This document shows positions 53,915 to 63,143 of a stretch of 64,000 nucleotides of DNA, in pieces (positions within the stretch are counted from its first letter, which is position 1; the number at the start of each line of letters is the position of its first letter). The notes beneath the pieces are model-generated. The model was given only the letters and a program-made list of their open reading frames with translations. It did no database searches and was not told the DNA's origin. Both the position numbers and the translations under genes were made by a program. Source of the stretch: Planctomycetaceae bacterium (GTDB lineage Bacteria > Planctomycetota > Planctomycetia > Pirellulales > Pirellulaceae); the NCBI GenBank assembly GCA_027487485.1, contig JAIYDN010000008.1:1-64000 (forward strand), read 5' to 3'.

Positions 53915-55390
53915 TCAAGCGGATTGATCTGAGTTAGCGGCGTTGAGCGGATTGCTGGCTTGCTTTGCAAACGGGCTGGCTTGCTTTGCAAATGGGGAGG
54001 TTGGATCCTGCTGCGCTACCGGATCGACATTTGCCCATGGCGAAGTCGGTTCTTTGCGCACTTGCCGGAAATAGTCGGCAATGGTGGCAAGCGCGTAGAA
54101 TCGATCTTTTGACTTGAGCAGCATTGCACCGACAGCATCCACGTGAAGTCCAAAATCGCGATGCGACTTTCTTGGCAAAAGTTTAGGCCGACCGAAAATC
54201 GGGAACAATGCAATCAGTGCAAGCATGCCTAAAAACACTGCGTGAAGGGTCACTACATTGAGGGGCCAAATGGTAAGCATCTCGAACCCTTTTTGCTGTT
54301 CGGCCAAATCATCCTTTCGCACGATAGGATCAAGCGTTCCCGATACGAAGCCAACGCTTTTTTTAGGTAGTTTTGCAATGAGCCGTCGAGCTAAAGTGCG
54401 ATTTTGGTCGTTGATCAAACCTAGATTGGAAATCATGGAAGAGTTGGCCAAGACAATGACCCGGGAATTGCCCCATTTCGAACTGGTGATCTCTGCGATC
54501 AAAGGTTCGCGTTCCTGTGTCGCAAGCAAAAAGTCTAAACGAGGGCGATCGCTTTCAGGAAACATTTTGATTGCCGTAAGCATATCTGCATCTTGTTTGC
54601 TCCATTCAAATTCAAACTCAGGAGTGGCCGGTGTATTCGCGGGCGGCGCGATCGTATTCGGGGCGTTGGCTGGAGATCCGGTGTTCGTGGTTGTGGTTGC
54701 CGAAATAGGAGCCGGCTCTCGATCAAATACTTTTTTCAGATCCGAGTAGGAACGAAGATTCATCCCAACCGGGACACCTCGTAAGAAGATTCTCGACTTA
54801 CTTATGTCGATGGAATCCGCCCAAGGGCCAGAGACAGATTTCACTTGTTTCTCGACGGAGTTCGTGTAGTCGAAAAGAAACCAAGGGGTTGCAACGTTCT
54901 GGCGGACTGAAGATCGCAATTGATCCAATTCACGTTGTGCGATTGCGATCTGTTCCAAGCAGCTCCAGCGTTCTTCTTGATTGGTTTCTTCCAGTAGTAG
55001 TTTCTCCGAGCATTGACGCCAATAGTCTTCCATAGCGGAAAAGTCGCGTCCGACATAAACCAAAGTGCGGTCGCCGGAAGCAAGCCATTGGTTCATCCAT
55101 TCGAAGGTTTCAGAGCGATGTGCGCCAAAGTGATTGGGGCTCCATACGATCGCCTTGAGTCGATCCTTAGCTCGAGGAGAAAGGGAACGTACTTCTTTGG
55201 TGTCGCACCCCTCGGAGTCGCATAGATTTCGGAATACTGAGATGGCGGCAGGGCTTTGCCTTGCTTCCGTCCCCTCGCTTATCCCGTACTCGCGAGAAAG
55301 TTTGTTGCAACCCTGACATGCGAATGCGAACGCGAGGAGGAGAATGACGGAGATGCGATGACGAACCGTTTTTGAGCGCATCGGATTCAT
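53915..55390 (-). CDS. DUF4350-like membrane protein
   Basis: 491 residues. The N-terminus ILLLAFAFACQGCNKL has a lipobox-like Cys28, so possibly membrane-attached. It carries a globular region (about 40-350) including SKWGNSRVIVLANSSMISN, and a transmembrane helix near 395-415 (NVVTLHAVFLGMLALIALFP), then a cytoplasmic-type tail with a small tandem repeat SPFAKQA x2. The start overlaps the upstream gene's stop as ATGA. Such proteins occur in planctomycete rows with MoxR, DUF58, DUF4129 and SpoIIM; the exact role is unknown. Confidence 0.7.
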   Translation of the reverse strand: MNPMRSKTVRHRISVILLLAFAFACQGCNKLSREYGISEGTEARQSPAAISVFRNLCDSEGCDTKEVRSLSPRAKDRLKAIVWSPNHFGAHRSETFEWMNQWLASGDRTLVYVGRDFSAMEDYWRQCSEKLLLEETNQEERWSCLEQIAIAQRELDQLRSSVRQNVATPWFLFDYTNSVEKQVKSVSGPWADSIDISKSRIFLRGVPVGMNLRSYSDLKKVFDREPAPISATTTTNTGSPANAPNTIAPPANTPATPEFEFEWSKQDADMLTAIKMFPESDRPRLDFLLATQEREPLIAEITSSKWGNSRVIVLANSSMISNLGLINDQNRTLARRLIAKLPKKSVGFVSGTLDPIVRKDDLAEQQKGFEMLTIWPLNVVTLHAVFLGMLALIALFPIFGRPKLLPRKSHRDFGLHVDAVGAMLLKSKDRFYALATIADYFRQVRKEPTSPWANVDPVAQQDPTSPFAKQASPFAKQASNPLNAANSDQSA

Positions 55391-56268
55391 GAAGCACCTC
55401 CTAAAGCAGTCGGCAGCGATGTTGAAGCTGTGCTTTGTTTTTCGATTCGCTTCAGCTCGCTTTCAAACGTTGCTAACTGGTTCCAGATGGAGTCAAAGGT
55501 TGGTGCATCGAGTTGGTGCTTTCCGAAAAATGTAAACTCGAAAACCGTGACAAGTTGGTTTGCAAAACCGCGAATGGCTTCACGATCCTTCAGCTCCCGC
55601 ATGTACATTCGATTGGTTTTCCCTTTCGCCAATCGTATGCATCGGGCTTCATCCAGAGTGACCAAAACGTGGCTATAGAGATAGGCAATAGCTCGTGAAT
55701 AGTCGCCTGCCGCTCGATGCCTTTCGGCTTGGCCGAGCAACCCCAAAAGGCTTTGCTCGATTTCAAAAGGGAGATCTTGAATCTTCACCGCTTCCCGTTC
55801 GAGAGCAGCTTTCGTGGTTTTTCTGCGAGTCGGAGAATACCGAGCTCCGAAGTCGGTGTACTGCCAAATGATGTAAGCGATCGTGAAGATCAGAATCAGG
55901 AAAAAGAGGATCAATACGATTTTCCAGCCCGAGAAAATCCACGTAAAAAAATCGCTCAGATCGGTAGTAAACCAATCGAGCCATGACCAGTCGTAGGGAA
56001 GATCGGGCGAGGCGACTGCGTCATGTCGGTCCGACACGTCCAGGGCTTTTTTTGCAGTTCCCGATGGCTTGATCGATCCTTGTTCTGTATCGTACCAAAT
56101 GGAGTTGGTGGATCGTTGAATGACTTCGCGATCATCCGCACAAGAAGCAGTGCTGGCAAAAATTGTCATAACGGTAAAACAAGCCAAAACCATTGTTATC
56201 CACCGTGAAACGCGGGTGGATGTCGAGCTTGCTTTGAGAGAGTCGCTTTGGGTAGCCAAATGAATCAT
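55387..56268 (-). CDS. DUF4129-domain membrane protein
   Basis: 293 residues. A signal-like helix at the N-terminus, then a transmembrane helix at about 110-135 (WKIVLILFFLILIFTIAYII), and the DUF4129 C-terminal domain (about 175-275): EQSLLGLLGQAERHRAAGDY with RAIAYLYSHVLVTLDEARCI. This domain resembles the C-terminal part of transglutaminase-associated proteins in MoxR operons. Start and stop both overlap the neighbours as ATGA, so translation is coupled. Confidence 0.8.
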   Translation of the reverse strand: MIHLATQSDSLKASSTSTRVSRWITMVLACFTVMTIFASTASCADDREVIQRSTNSIWYDTEQGSIKPSGTAKKALDVSDRHDAVASPDLPYDWSWLDWFTTDLSDFFTWIFSGWKIVLILFFLILIFTIAYIIWQYTDFGARYSPTRRKTTKAALEREAVKIQDLPFEIEQSLLGLLGQAERHRAAGDYSRAIAYLYSHVLVTLDEARCIRLAKGKTNRMYMRELKDREAIRGFANQLVTVFEFTFFGKHQLDAPTFDSIWNQLATFESELKRIEKQSTASTSLPTALGGAS

Positions 56269-57191
56269 GAGGCGACCTCTAACAATCGTTGGGATTCCGC
56301 TTTCAATTTCAATTCAATCTCCCAACCTTCGGTATGGATGCGAGAGTTCATGTAGTTTAGAAATCGAATGATGGTCCCCCAAGTTGCGATTCCCCAAAGA
56401 ATGAATGGGAAGAAAATCAAGTCCATCCATGGCCCCCAAGACCATATCCCGGTTAGCACACCGATCAAGAATAGGGTGCTCAGCGAGATCGAAAGCGTTG
56501 TGAGGATTTCTACGATGGTGACACCCATGTGCATGCCAAACAATTCAAAGGCCATTCCGGAGTGCAGCCAGGACGAGCGTTTTCGGTAGGCGATCCGGCT
56601 TTTGTCATTTTTGTTGATATAAATAGGGCAGCGCTCCAACAATAGGATTTCCAAAGCGAACGGTCGGAAACCTCGAACCACGAAAACGTAAGAACAAAGG
56701 CACAGCAAGTACAGCGGAATTTCGACCTCAGGTCGGAATACTGGCGATTGGAACAAAAATGCAAGAGGGACAAAAACCAAAATTGACATGCGCAAAAAAC
56801 CTTGAATCACGGTAATTGCCCCGAGCTTCGACCAGATCGCGGTCAGTACATTTCCAAGCGTCGGTTTGTCACCAAACACGGCTTGGCCAATAAAGTAAGT
56901 GACACCGCTTAGCGCGAGAGGTGCTTGGATCAGAATAGCGGCAGTCATGATGACTAAGTAGCGAGTTTGGAACGCCGCTGCCTCGCCAAGCTCACGTGAA
57001 GACATGACCAATTGATCGTATTGAGTCAGAGGCCAAAGCAAGATGAAATTGGCGACAGCAAATGGAAAGGCACCCAAGAAAGCCAAGCAAAAAATCGAAG
57101 TCCAGTAGCGTTGAAAGACCAGCAGACTTAGGTCGATTAAATCCGTGCCGCTTCTTTGCGAAATGGTGACCGCCGTTTTATCGAGCTGCAT
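56265..57191 (-). CDS. Polytopic membrane protein of unknown function
   Basis: 308 residues from the ATG at 57191, chosen because GGAGG lies six bases upstream; a longer frame from 57227 lacks this. It overlaps the SpoIIM-like gene end by 14 bases. About five or six hydrophobic segments are visible, including WTSIFCLAFLGAFPFAVANF, AIWSKLGAITVIQGFLRMSI and MDLIFFPFILWGIATWGTII. No recognised catalytic motif. The family commonly found at this operon position is an uncharacterised membrane protein. Confidence 0.65.
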   Translation of the reverse strand: MQLDKTAVTISQRSGTDLIDLSLLVFQRYWTSIFCLAFLGAFPFAVANFILLWPLTQYDQLVMSSRELGEAAAFQTRYLVIMTAAILIQAPLALSGVTYFIGQAVFGDKPTLGNVLTAIWSKLGAITVIQGFLRMSILVFVPLAFLFQSPVFRPEVEIPLYLLCLCSYVFVVRGFRPFALEILLLERCPIYINKNDKSRIAYRKRSSWLHSGMAFELFGMHMGVTIVEILTTLSISLSTLFLIGVLTGIWSWGPWMDLIFFPFILWGIATWGTIIRFLNYMNSRIHTEGWEIELKLKAESQRLLEVAS

Positions 57192-58218
57192 GAACGCCTC
57201 CGATTTCACGCCAAGGATTATCCTCATGGTGCTTCAAGGCAAGTTGGATTGGAGGTGTCGGGTACCCCAAGACAACAAAGTAGTACATCAAAAGACCGGA
57301 GCTGAAGATGGCAACGGAGGCTTTTGCGAAATAAGGCAAGGGAGACGGGGAAACGAATCCTTCCGTAAATGCAGCCATGAAAAACATAGCGATGGATGCA
57401 AGAACAATTGGCAGCGCGCGTTCTGCGTTCAACCGAAAGGACTCCATGCGAAGCAGACCTGAAGTGGAAAAAATACCGAGGCCCAAACGTAGGCCAGCGG
57501 CTGCCGACAATGCGATCGCCGTTAGTTCAAAAACCCCGTGGGCAGTAACGAACTGGAAAAAGACATCCCCCTGTTCAACATCGGATCGTGTCATATAGCC
57601 GAAGGAGGCGCCCAAGACGACTCCGTTGTATCCCAAGGCGCAAAGGGATGGCAAAATAAGCGGCCCCAATGCAAAGCACTGTAAGCCAATGCTGGTGTTG
57701 TGTTGGATGTAAAAGCCCGACATCGCTACGTATTGGTCAAAATTGCCAGCCAGCGGGCGATTGAAGCTGTTTTCCATCTGTTCGATTTGTTCAGAACCTA
57801 AAATCCTTTCCGCATAACCTGGAAAAGTCCCTTCGGACCAAGCCAATAGTGCCGAGAGGGTAAATAGCCCAAAGAAAACAATGAATGCGACCTTGACGCA
57901 CACGTCCCTGAAAATGCTCTGCGGTGTGATCACTGTGCAGTAATAAACCCATCGTTCGATAGAGGAACGGCTGGAACGATACAGCAGGCCGTGAGCGCGT
58001 CCAACCAGACGATGTAGGTACTCGACCGTGGCAGGTGGCAATTGGTACTGTTCTGCCATCGACAAATCAGTGCAGGCTGCGCGATAGAGCGAGGAGAATC
58101 TCGCGACCAAGCTGCCGTTGCGCTGAAATGGAAAGCGAATCCCTTCCAGCGACGAGCACATTTTGTCCAGTTCGTTCCAACCAAGTCTGCGCTGTTCTAG
58201 GAGGACAGAGATCTTCAT
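57178..58218 (-). CDS. Stage II sporulation protein M-like membrane protein
   Basis: 346 residues. The C-terminal two thirds carry several transmembrane helices and the SpoIIM/DUF95 signature stretch: GFYIQHNTSIGLQCFALGPL, GYNGVVLGASFG and TAHGVFELTAIALSAAAGLR. The N-terminal 110 residues are a helical cytoplasmic region. The organism is not expected to sporulate; in this context the SpoIIM fold is part of a MoxR/DUF58-type membrane system. The start overlaps the RDD gene stop as ATGA. Confidence 0.8.
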   Translation of the reverse strand: MKISVLLEQRRLGWNELDKMCSSLEGIRFPFQRNGSLVARFSSLYRAACTDLSMAEQYQLPPATVEYLHRLVGRAHGLLYRSSRSSIERWVYYCTVITPQSIFRDVCVKVAFIVFFGLFTLSALLAWSEGTFPGYAERILGSEQIEQMENSFNRPLAGNFDQYVAMSGFYIQHNTSIGLQCFALGPLILPSLCALGYNGVVLGASFGYMTRSDVEQGDVFFQFVTAHGVFELTAIALSAAAGLRLGLGIFSTSGLLRMESFRLNAERALPIVLASIAMFFMAAFTEGFVSPSPLPYFAKASVAIFSSGLLMYYFVVLGYPTPPIQLALKHHEDNPWREIGGVHAAR

Positions 58219-59240
58219 GGTGACACTTTCCCAGGGGGGCCGCTATCGCTAGCAGATCGAGGCGTTGGTTCAAGCACGGGCGGTGGTGCCGCTATTGGTG
58301 GTGCAGCTATTGAAGGCGCCGCAACCGGCGATGCAGATATTGTGGCTGCCGACGCTTTGCTGTCCGTTGTTGGCGAGCGATGTTCGGGCGCATTAGGTGG
58401 TGGTGAAGCAAACGATTGCGAATCGAGAAAAGCATCTTTCGCGATAAACTCTCGATAGTACAAAGCGCACAGCAGTAGATCGGGGCTGGTGTCGTCGCGA
58501 AAGTTGAATTGCCGCAAAAGAGGCGCTGCGATGTAAGCAGCAAGTTCTTGACGACGAACATTTGGTATCCTTGCCCTTCGCTCAACAAACAAAGCGATCG
58601 CTTTCGCAAGGGTTGTCGTCATACGAAAGTTGGCTGGAATGTGCCCACTGAGTGACTCGACGCGTGGGTCGTCGAACTTAATATGAGGCGGCACCCAGGA
58701 TCTCTGAGTGACCACCACCATGGTACCCGCTGCTAAATCGCCCAGTCGTTGAAAACGCTTGGTCATGGTCATGCAAAGAAGAGATACCAAAAACGTTGGA
58801 ATCACGTACATCGGGGGTGCGTCTGGGCTGAACAGTTCCAAAGAAACCATGGGGGCAAAATCCGCTAGTCGTAGAAAGTTGCGAATGGTCGCTTGGTAAG
58901 CGTTGATGGGTCGTCCATCGACGGAGATGACTCGCACTTTGGTCAGCCACTTGCCGGGTGTTTGTCCGTTCCAAAAGGTTTCAAATAGCAGGCCGTAAAA
59001 CCAATCTAAGGCGAACCATGAGATCAAAAAGAGCAAGATTGCAATTCCGCCAGAGAATCGCACCACAAATCCAAGCAAGGCCATCAGGATCAGCAAGATC
59101 CAAAACAAAATCCCTCGTACTGCAAAATCAAGAATAAGCGCAGGGAGTCGTCGGAACGGTCCAGCGATTCGATATTCAAACCGCACGTTCTCTGGAGTCG
59201 TTACAAATGCATTCAAGTCAATTGCGTCTGTCGCGTGCAC
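58215..59240 (-). CDS. RDD family membrane protein
   Basis: 341 residues from a GTG at 59240. The RDD domain fills residues about 15-180: FRRLPALILDFAVRGILFWI (R..A..LD motif), GQTPGKWLTKVRVISVDG and QRLGDLAAGTMVVV. A C-terminal cytoplasmic part ends in a Pro/Ala-rich tail (about 290-341). RDD proteins are polytopic membrane proteins, some linked to ion transport; the function here is unknown. First gene of the row RDD - SpoIIM - membrane protein - DUF4129 - DUF4350. Confidence 0.82.
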   Translation of the reverse strand: MHATDAIDLNAFVTTPENVRFEYRIAGPFRRLPALILDFAVRGILFWILLILMALLGFVVRFSGGIAILLFLISWFALDWFYGLLFETFWNGQTPGKWLTKVRVISVDGRPINAYQATIRNFLRLADFAPMVSLELFSPDAPPMYVIPTFLVSLLCMTMTKRFQRLGDLAAGTMVVVTQRSWVPPHIKFDDPRVESLSGHIPANFRMTTTLAKAIALFVERRARIPNVRRQELAAYIAAPLLRQFNFRDDTSPDLLLCALYYREFIAKDAFLDSQSFASPPPNAPEHRSPTTDSKASAATISASPVAAPSIAAPPIAAPPPVLEPTPRSASDSGPPGKVSP

Positions 59241-59500
59241 TAAAATAGCTCAACGAAGGGCATGAGTTTGGAGCGAGATACCAGTTCTTCCGCCCCAGTG
59301 ATGCTAGATTCTAGTCTCTAGTTGGAAACCAATCAGTAGCCTACCCAAGATTCTTAGCGACTTGAAATTGGGAAAGGTTGATGGTTAATTGGCTTGAAAA
59401 CCGGCTACAATAAGGTCAGGTTGAGGTAAGTTCATGCAGCTCATGCGAGGTTTTGTTCTATGAATCTGCCAGGGATAGAGAAAAGAATAGGTCTGCTTCG

Positions 59501-61000
59501 ATGAACGAGAATTTTTCGGACGCGGCCGCTCAACCGGGAATCCATCCATTCAAGAACGACGGAGAATCGGAACGAGAAAAACTTTCCGATGCCGTTGAGA
59601 CCAAGAGCTTGGAAAACCAAACGCGGATGAGTCAATCTGGGGTGAGTCCAATAGACGATCGCCAGCCCGAGATGGACGATTCTGAAGATGGGCACGAGAA
59701 GAGCCACAAGCAGCCGACACCTTCGTCGCTGCTCCTGTCGACCCTTCTTAGCTTGACCGCAGTTCTGGTCCTTTTAACCTTCCTGCGTTTTTTGCTCCCT
59801 TCCACGCTGGAGTTTTCCAGGTATTCCTGGCACCGAGGTCAGTTGCGAGCAGAATACGATGTCGCCGGGGAGCAGCTAAAAACGGTTTCCAATGACAATC
59901 TTGCACTGTTGTCGCAAACAGTGGCTCGACGTGTATGTCCAAGTGTCGTGCATGTCACGTTGGATCGTATTGATTCCGAAAATGATTCCCCCGAGGGATC
60001 CGATACGGGTGTTCCCAATTTTTTTCCTTTTCGACGTTCGATGGTTGGCCAAGGGAGCGGCGTCCTTGTCGACGCTCGAGGACACATCTTGACGAACTAC
60101 CATGTAATCAATGATGAAGGGAGCCGATTGAGTACGAAAGGCAGGATCCAGGTCGCGTTGCCGGACGAACGGGTGTGCAAAGCGGAACTGATCGGATTCG
60201 ATTCCGTGCGTGATTTAGCAGTTCTGAAGATTGAAGCGGATGGACTGTTTCCGATTGTTTGGGGGGATAGCGAACAGATGGAGGTCGGGGCGCCCGTTTG
60301 GGCCGTTGGAAGTCCCTTTGGTCTATCCGGATCGATCACCTTTGGAATCCTTAGCGGGAAACATCGATTGGACTTGACTGGCACAAGCTATGACGAGCAG
60401 CGAATTCCAAGAAAGGATCGGCACATCTCGGCTCGTTATAGCGATTTGATGCAAAGTGACGTCGCCGTCAATCCTGGCAATAGCGGCGGGCCATTAGTGA
60501 ACAGCCGCGGTGAATTGGTTGGCATCAATACGGCGATCATTGGCGAGGCGTACCGTGGGGTCAGTTTTTCGATCCCAAGCAGCATTGCCAAGGTTGTCTT
60601 TGAACAGATTTTAGAGTCTGGTCGCATGAGTCGTGGTTGGCTGGGTGTCGAGTTGGTTCGCGTCACTGAATGGAAGCGTGAGCAAGCCGAGCAGCTTGCA
60701 CTTGCAATCGGAAGCGAACCCGACGAAGTCGAATTTGATCTCGCGAAAGAGAAAGCGAAAGAACCAGTGCGGGGAGCTGTGGTGCGACGCATTGTTTCGG
60801 AAGATTCGCCAGCGGCAGTGGCCGGCTTGCAGCTTGGCGATCATATTATTCAGTTCAATGAAAAGCCAGTCAAAGGTGTCGAGGACTTGATCTTTGAGAT
60901 CAGTAAGTCCCCTGTTGGAAGCAAAATCAAGTTATTGATTCATCGTGACGAAGAAACTCAATCGATAGAAGTCGTGATTGGCGAACGCCCGGCTAATTAA
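59501..61000 (+). CDS. HtrA/DegP-type serine protease with PDZ domain
   Basis: 499 residues from the ATG at 59501; a longer frame from TTG 59453 is less likely. A charged N-terminal region (about 1-75) precedes a single transmembrane helix (LLSTLLSLTAVLVLLTFLRF). The trypsin-like domain has the triad His201 (ILTNYHVI), Asp238 (RDLAVLKI) and Ser328 (NPGNSGGP). A C-terminal PDZ domain (about 375-495) contains SPAAVAGLQLGDHIIQFNE. It is a membrane-anchored periplasmic quality-control protease. Divergent from the RDD gene. Confidence 0.92.
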   Translation: MNENFSDAAAQPGIHPFKNDGESEREKLSDAVETKSLENQTRMSQSGVSPIDDRQPEMDDSEDGHEKSHKQPTPSSLLLSTLLSLTAVLVLLTFLRFLLPSTLEFSRYSWHRGQLRAEYDVAGEQLKTVSNDNLALLSQTVARRVCPSVVHVTLDRIDSENDSPEGSDTGVPNFFPFRRSMVGQGSGVLVDARGHILTNYHVINDEGSRLSTKGRIQVALPDERVCKAELIGFDSVRDLAVLKIEADGLFPIVWGDSEQMEVGAPVWAVGSPFGLSGSITFGILSGKHRLDLTGTSYDEQRIPRKDRHISARYSDLMQSDVAVNPGNSGGPLVNSRGELVGINTAIIGEAYRGVSFSIPSSIAKVVFEQILESGRMSRGWLGVELVRVTEWKREQAEQLALAIGSEPDEVEFDLAKEKAKEPVRGAVVRRIVSEDSPAAVAGLQLGDHIIQFNEKPVKGVEDLIFEISKSPVGSKIKLLIHRDEETQSIEVVIGERPAN

Positions 61001-61467
61001 TCGCCACAGAACACACTGAAAAAAAACATGGTTTCTGACGCACTGATTTCCGTGTGTTCAGTGTGTTCCGTGGTTCTAAAATCAGTTCTTGCTGGATGGT
61101 TTCTTTGACCACCGAATACACGGAACACACAGAAAAACAGCCGATGTTTCTGACGCTCTGATTTCAGTGTGTTCGGTGTGTTCCGTGGTTCAAAAATCGG
61201 TTCTGTCTTGGGTGGTTTCTTTTACCACCGAAAACACGGAACACACGGAAGAACAGCCGAGGGGGATGACGTCCTGATTTCTGTGTGTTCCGAGTACTCC
61301 GTGGTTCCTTGAGCTGTTTTTGGGCAAGAGAGTCGGTAAAGATAACGAAACGGACGTTTGGCATCGCTTTTCGTTCAGGTGTGGCACTACAATGCGGGTT
61401 GCAACGATATTTGTAGCTGAACTTGACGCCACAACTTTGCCTCGATTCCTCTTCCTGAAAAGTCTGC
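61001..61467. other. Intergenic region filled by three hairpin-forming repeats
   Basis: No credible gene; the open frames on both strands are made of the repeat. Three inverted repeats occupy 61004-61306. The last 150 bases before 61468 look unremarkable and should hold the next gene's promoter. Confidence 0.6.
61004..61306. repeat. Three tandem inverted repeats (CCACGGAACACAC-type)
   Basis: Each unit is a long imperfect hairpin with arms like ACCACCGAA.ACACGGAACACAC and GTGTGTTCCGTGGT. Arms: unit 1 at 61004-61020/61058-61074; unit 2 at about 61109-61136/61162-61190; unit 3 at about 61224-61250/61279-61306. Spacing is about 110-115 bp. The text between units also repeats (AAAATC.GTTCT, GGTGGTTTCTTT). 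This is a planctomycete-type interspersed element present as a local tandem array downstream of the htrA-like gene. Confidence 0.85.
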
Positions 61468-62490
61468 ATGTCCAAAACACTATCACCGTCCGAGCAAGAT
61501 TACGCCAACTCAGGCTGGTTACAGGCCTTAATGGGGATGAACGACCCAGTCATCCAACAAGCTCGACTGAGCACGAAGAAGCATTTGGACTGGATCGATA
61601 CTTTGTGCAGTTTGACCACGATTCGCGAAAAAGCTGACTCGCTTGAGTCGTCGATGGAATCGCTTTGGAAGTATGGCTGTGAAAATGATTTGAAGTGGTT
61701 GCTGACTTTGATTCCCGCAACTCAGCTTGATTGGCTATTGGACAGCACGGATGAATTCACCATTCAGCAGACGGTCGCGCCCGATGTGAGCGATGCGAAA
61801 GCGTGGGCTTGCGCCATGGGGATTCACGATTGGTCCACGCAAGTGACCATGCGCATTTTGAGTGGTGACTTTGTCAGCTGGCAGCGTCGCGTTGCTCGGC
61901 AAGGGGCAAACGCTCCTGTGGGCTTCACGATGGAATCGTCCGCGAAGGCAATGATGGAACTAAAGACCACAGCCTCTTGGAAAGCCAATCAATGGGTGGA
62001 TGGCGTTTGGACTTTTTCGATCGATGGACAATCCACAATGGTTCACTCTGTGGAAGAGCCGATTCAGGTCGCGCGACCTGACTGGAAGGTGACCGAAGAA
62101 AATGCAATTCTATCGATTCAAGCGGCTGACGAACGATTTCAAAAACTTCGAAAGCAATCTACCGGCAGCGCAATCCCGCAAGGAGATTGGGCGGCTTGGT
62201 GTGAATCGGTACCGTCCTTGGAGCCGTTGCATCAAGCCGTACTGGGCGGGCGGGACATGAATCTTACGTCGCCTTTTCGAGGCATTTGGGCAACGGTTTG
62301 GCCGATCATTTATTGCCGCAGGAAGCGTTTGAAGCGAGGGACGTGTGGGTTGGTAGATGTTCGCCAAAAGCTAGATTGCTGTTTTCAGGCTGACCCGAAA
62401 TTGGTGACCTGGCTGCTTGTGTTCGGCGATTTGCTTTGCCAAGCTCAAGTGGGTGATGGTTTGGGGATCGCCGCCAAGTTCAAGTCTTAG
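61468..62490 (+). CDS. Hypothetical protein, unrecognised
   Basis: 340 residues; I do not recognise a family. It is Trp-rich (for example SWKANQWVDGVWTF and WAAWCESVPSL) and mostly predicted-helical, with no signal peptide or membrane segment. The C-terminal part (about 290-340) has CRRKRLKRGTCGLVDVRQKL and LLVFGDLLCQAQVG. The stop overlaps the convergent gene's stop (TTAG). Probably cytoplasmic. The coding character is normal for the neighbourhood. Confidence 0.65.
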   Translation: MSKTLSPSEQDYANSGWLQALMGMNDPVIQQARLSTKKHLDWIDTLCSLTTIREKADSLESSMESLWKYGCENDLKWLLTLIPATQLDWLLDSTDEFTIQQTVAPDVSDAKAWACAMGIHDWSTQVTMRILSGDFVSWQRRVARQGANAPVGFTMESSAKAMMELKTTASWKANQWVDGVWTFSIDGQSTMVHSVEEPIQVARPDWKVTEENAILSIQAADERFQKLRKQSTGSAIPQGDWAAWCESVPSLEPLHQAVLGGRDMNLTSPFRGIWATVWPIIYCRRKRLKRGTCGLVDVRQKLDCCFQADPKLVTWLLVFGDLLCQAQVGDGLGIAAKFKS

Positions 62491-63143
62491 TCTGGTTCAA
62501 ACAGGATTGCCAATTCCTTTTTCAGGCGAGGCAAATCTTGTGCGACCATGGCAGCGCTGATTCCGAAAAGAATAAGGCTAAGTGCAAGCCAGCGAAATGC
62601 TTCGGCCTTTTGAGTCGTAGCGTTTGGTTTTAGGTTATTTGCTATCAGCTTTTCCATGGTATACCATCCCATTGGGTTTTGAGATCGGCCGATAGCTTCG
62701 AGTGAAGCGGTCTTGCCCCCCCCCGCTTTTTCGATGCTTGCTCGCAGGCCCAGCGATGGAACTTCCAACATGTCTTTCCCCCAAGATGCTTCCATCTGTT
62801 CGAGCGATAAAGCATCTTGAACGGTTTTCTTGAGTTCTTCCGAATCCTGGCCGTAGACGATCAATTTGAACTTGGAGTTCAAGGCAATCAGCATGATCAC
62901 AAAGAAATAAAGTGCGAACAGGACACCCCAAACCCAAGGTCCCAAAATGGCATACGCGGCTCTTGGGAAAAAGAGCTCGATAGGCCCGATAGCGACAAGC
63001 CCCATCATTGCCATTGCCAAAAGAAAAAAATCGGTAGCACCGCTGAGAAGTGTTGGGCGTGATCGCAAACGTATCAGGCCCAATACTTGGAAGTAAGCGG
63101 CCAAGGGGAGAATGGCTACCGAAAGGCGAATAAGATCAAGCAT
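62487..63143 (-). CDS. Hypothetical membrane protein
   Basis: 218 residues from the ATG at 63143, which overlaps the end of the DHH gene by eight bases (…GTCCATGCTTGA…), so it is translated right after it. Three hydrophobic stretches come first (LIRLSVAILPLAAYFQVLGL, ATDFFLLAMAMMGLVAI and WVWGVLFALYFFVIMLIAL), then a soluble part, then a final membrane segment (FRWLALSLILFGISAAMVA). A nine-base C tract (62716-62724) lies in the coding region (GGGK). No known family recognised. Confidence 0.65.
   Translation of the reverse strand: MLDLIRLSVAILPLAAYFQVLGLIRLRSRPTLLSGATDFFLLAMAMMGLVAIGPIELFFPRAAYAILGPWVWGVLFALYFFVIMLIALNSKFKLIVYGQDSEELKKTVQDALSLEQMEASWGKDMLEVPSLGLRASIEKAGGGKTASLEAIGRSQNPMGWYTMEKLIANNLKPNATTQKAEAFRWLALSLILFGISAAMVAQDLPRLKKELAILFEPD

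Noticed and set aside
57178-58218. Evidence of sporulation
   Set aside because: The SpoIIM-like fold is common in MoxR-type membrane systems of non-sporulating bacteria; no other sporulation gene is present.
61004-61306. CRISPR array
   Set aside because: Units are imperfect hairpins of about 110 bp with similar spacers, not short direct repeats with unique spacers.
61164-61486. Two minus-strand frames over the inverted-repeat array
   Set aside because: Composed of the tandem hairpin repeat and overlapping the promoter region of the next gene.
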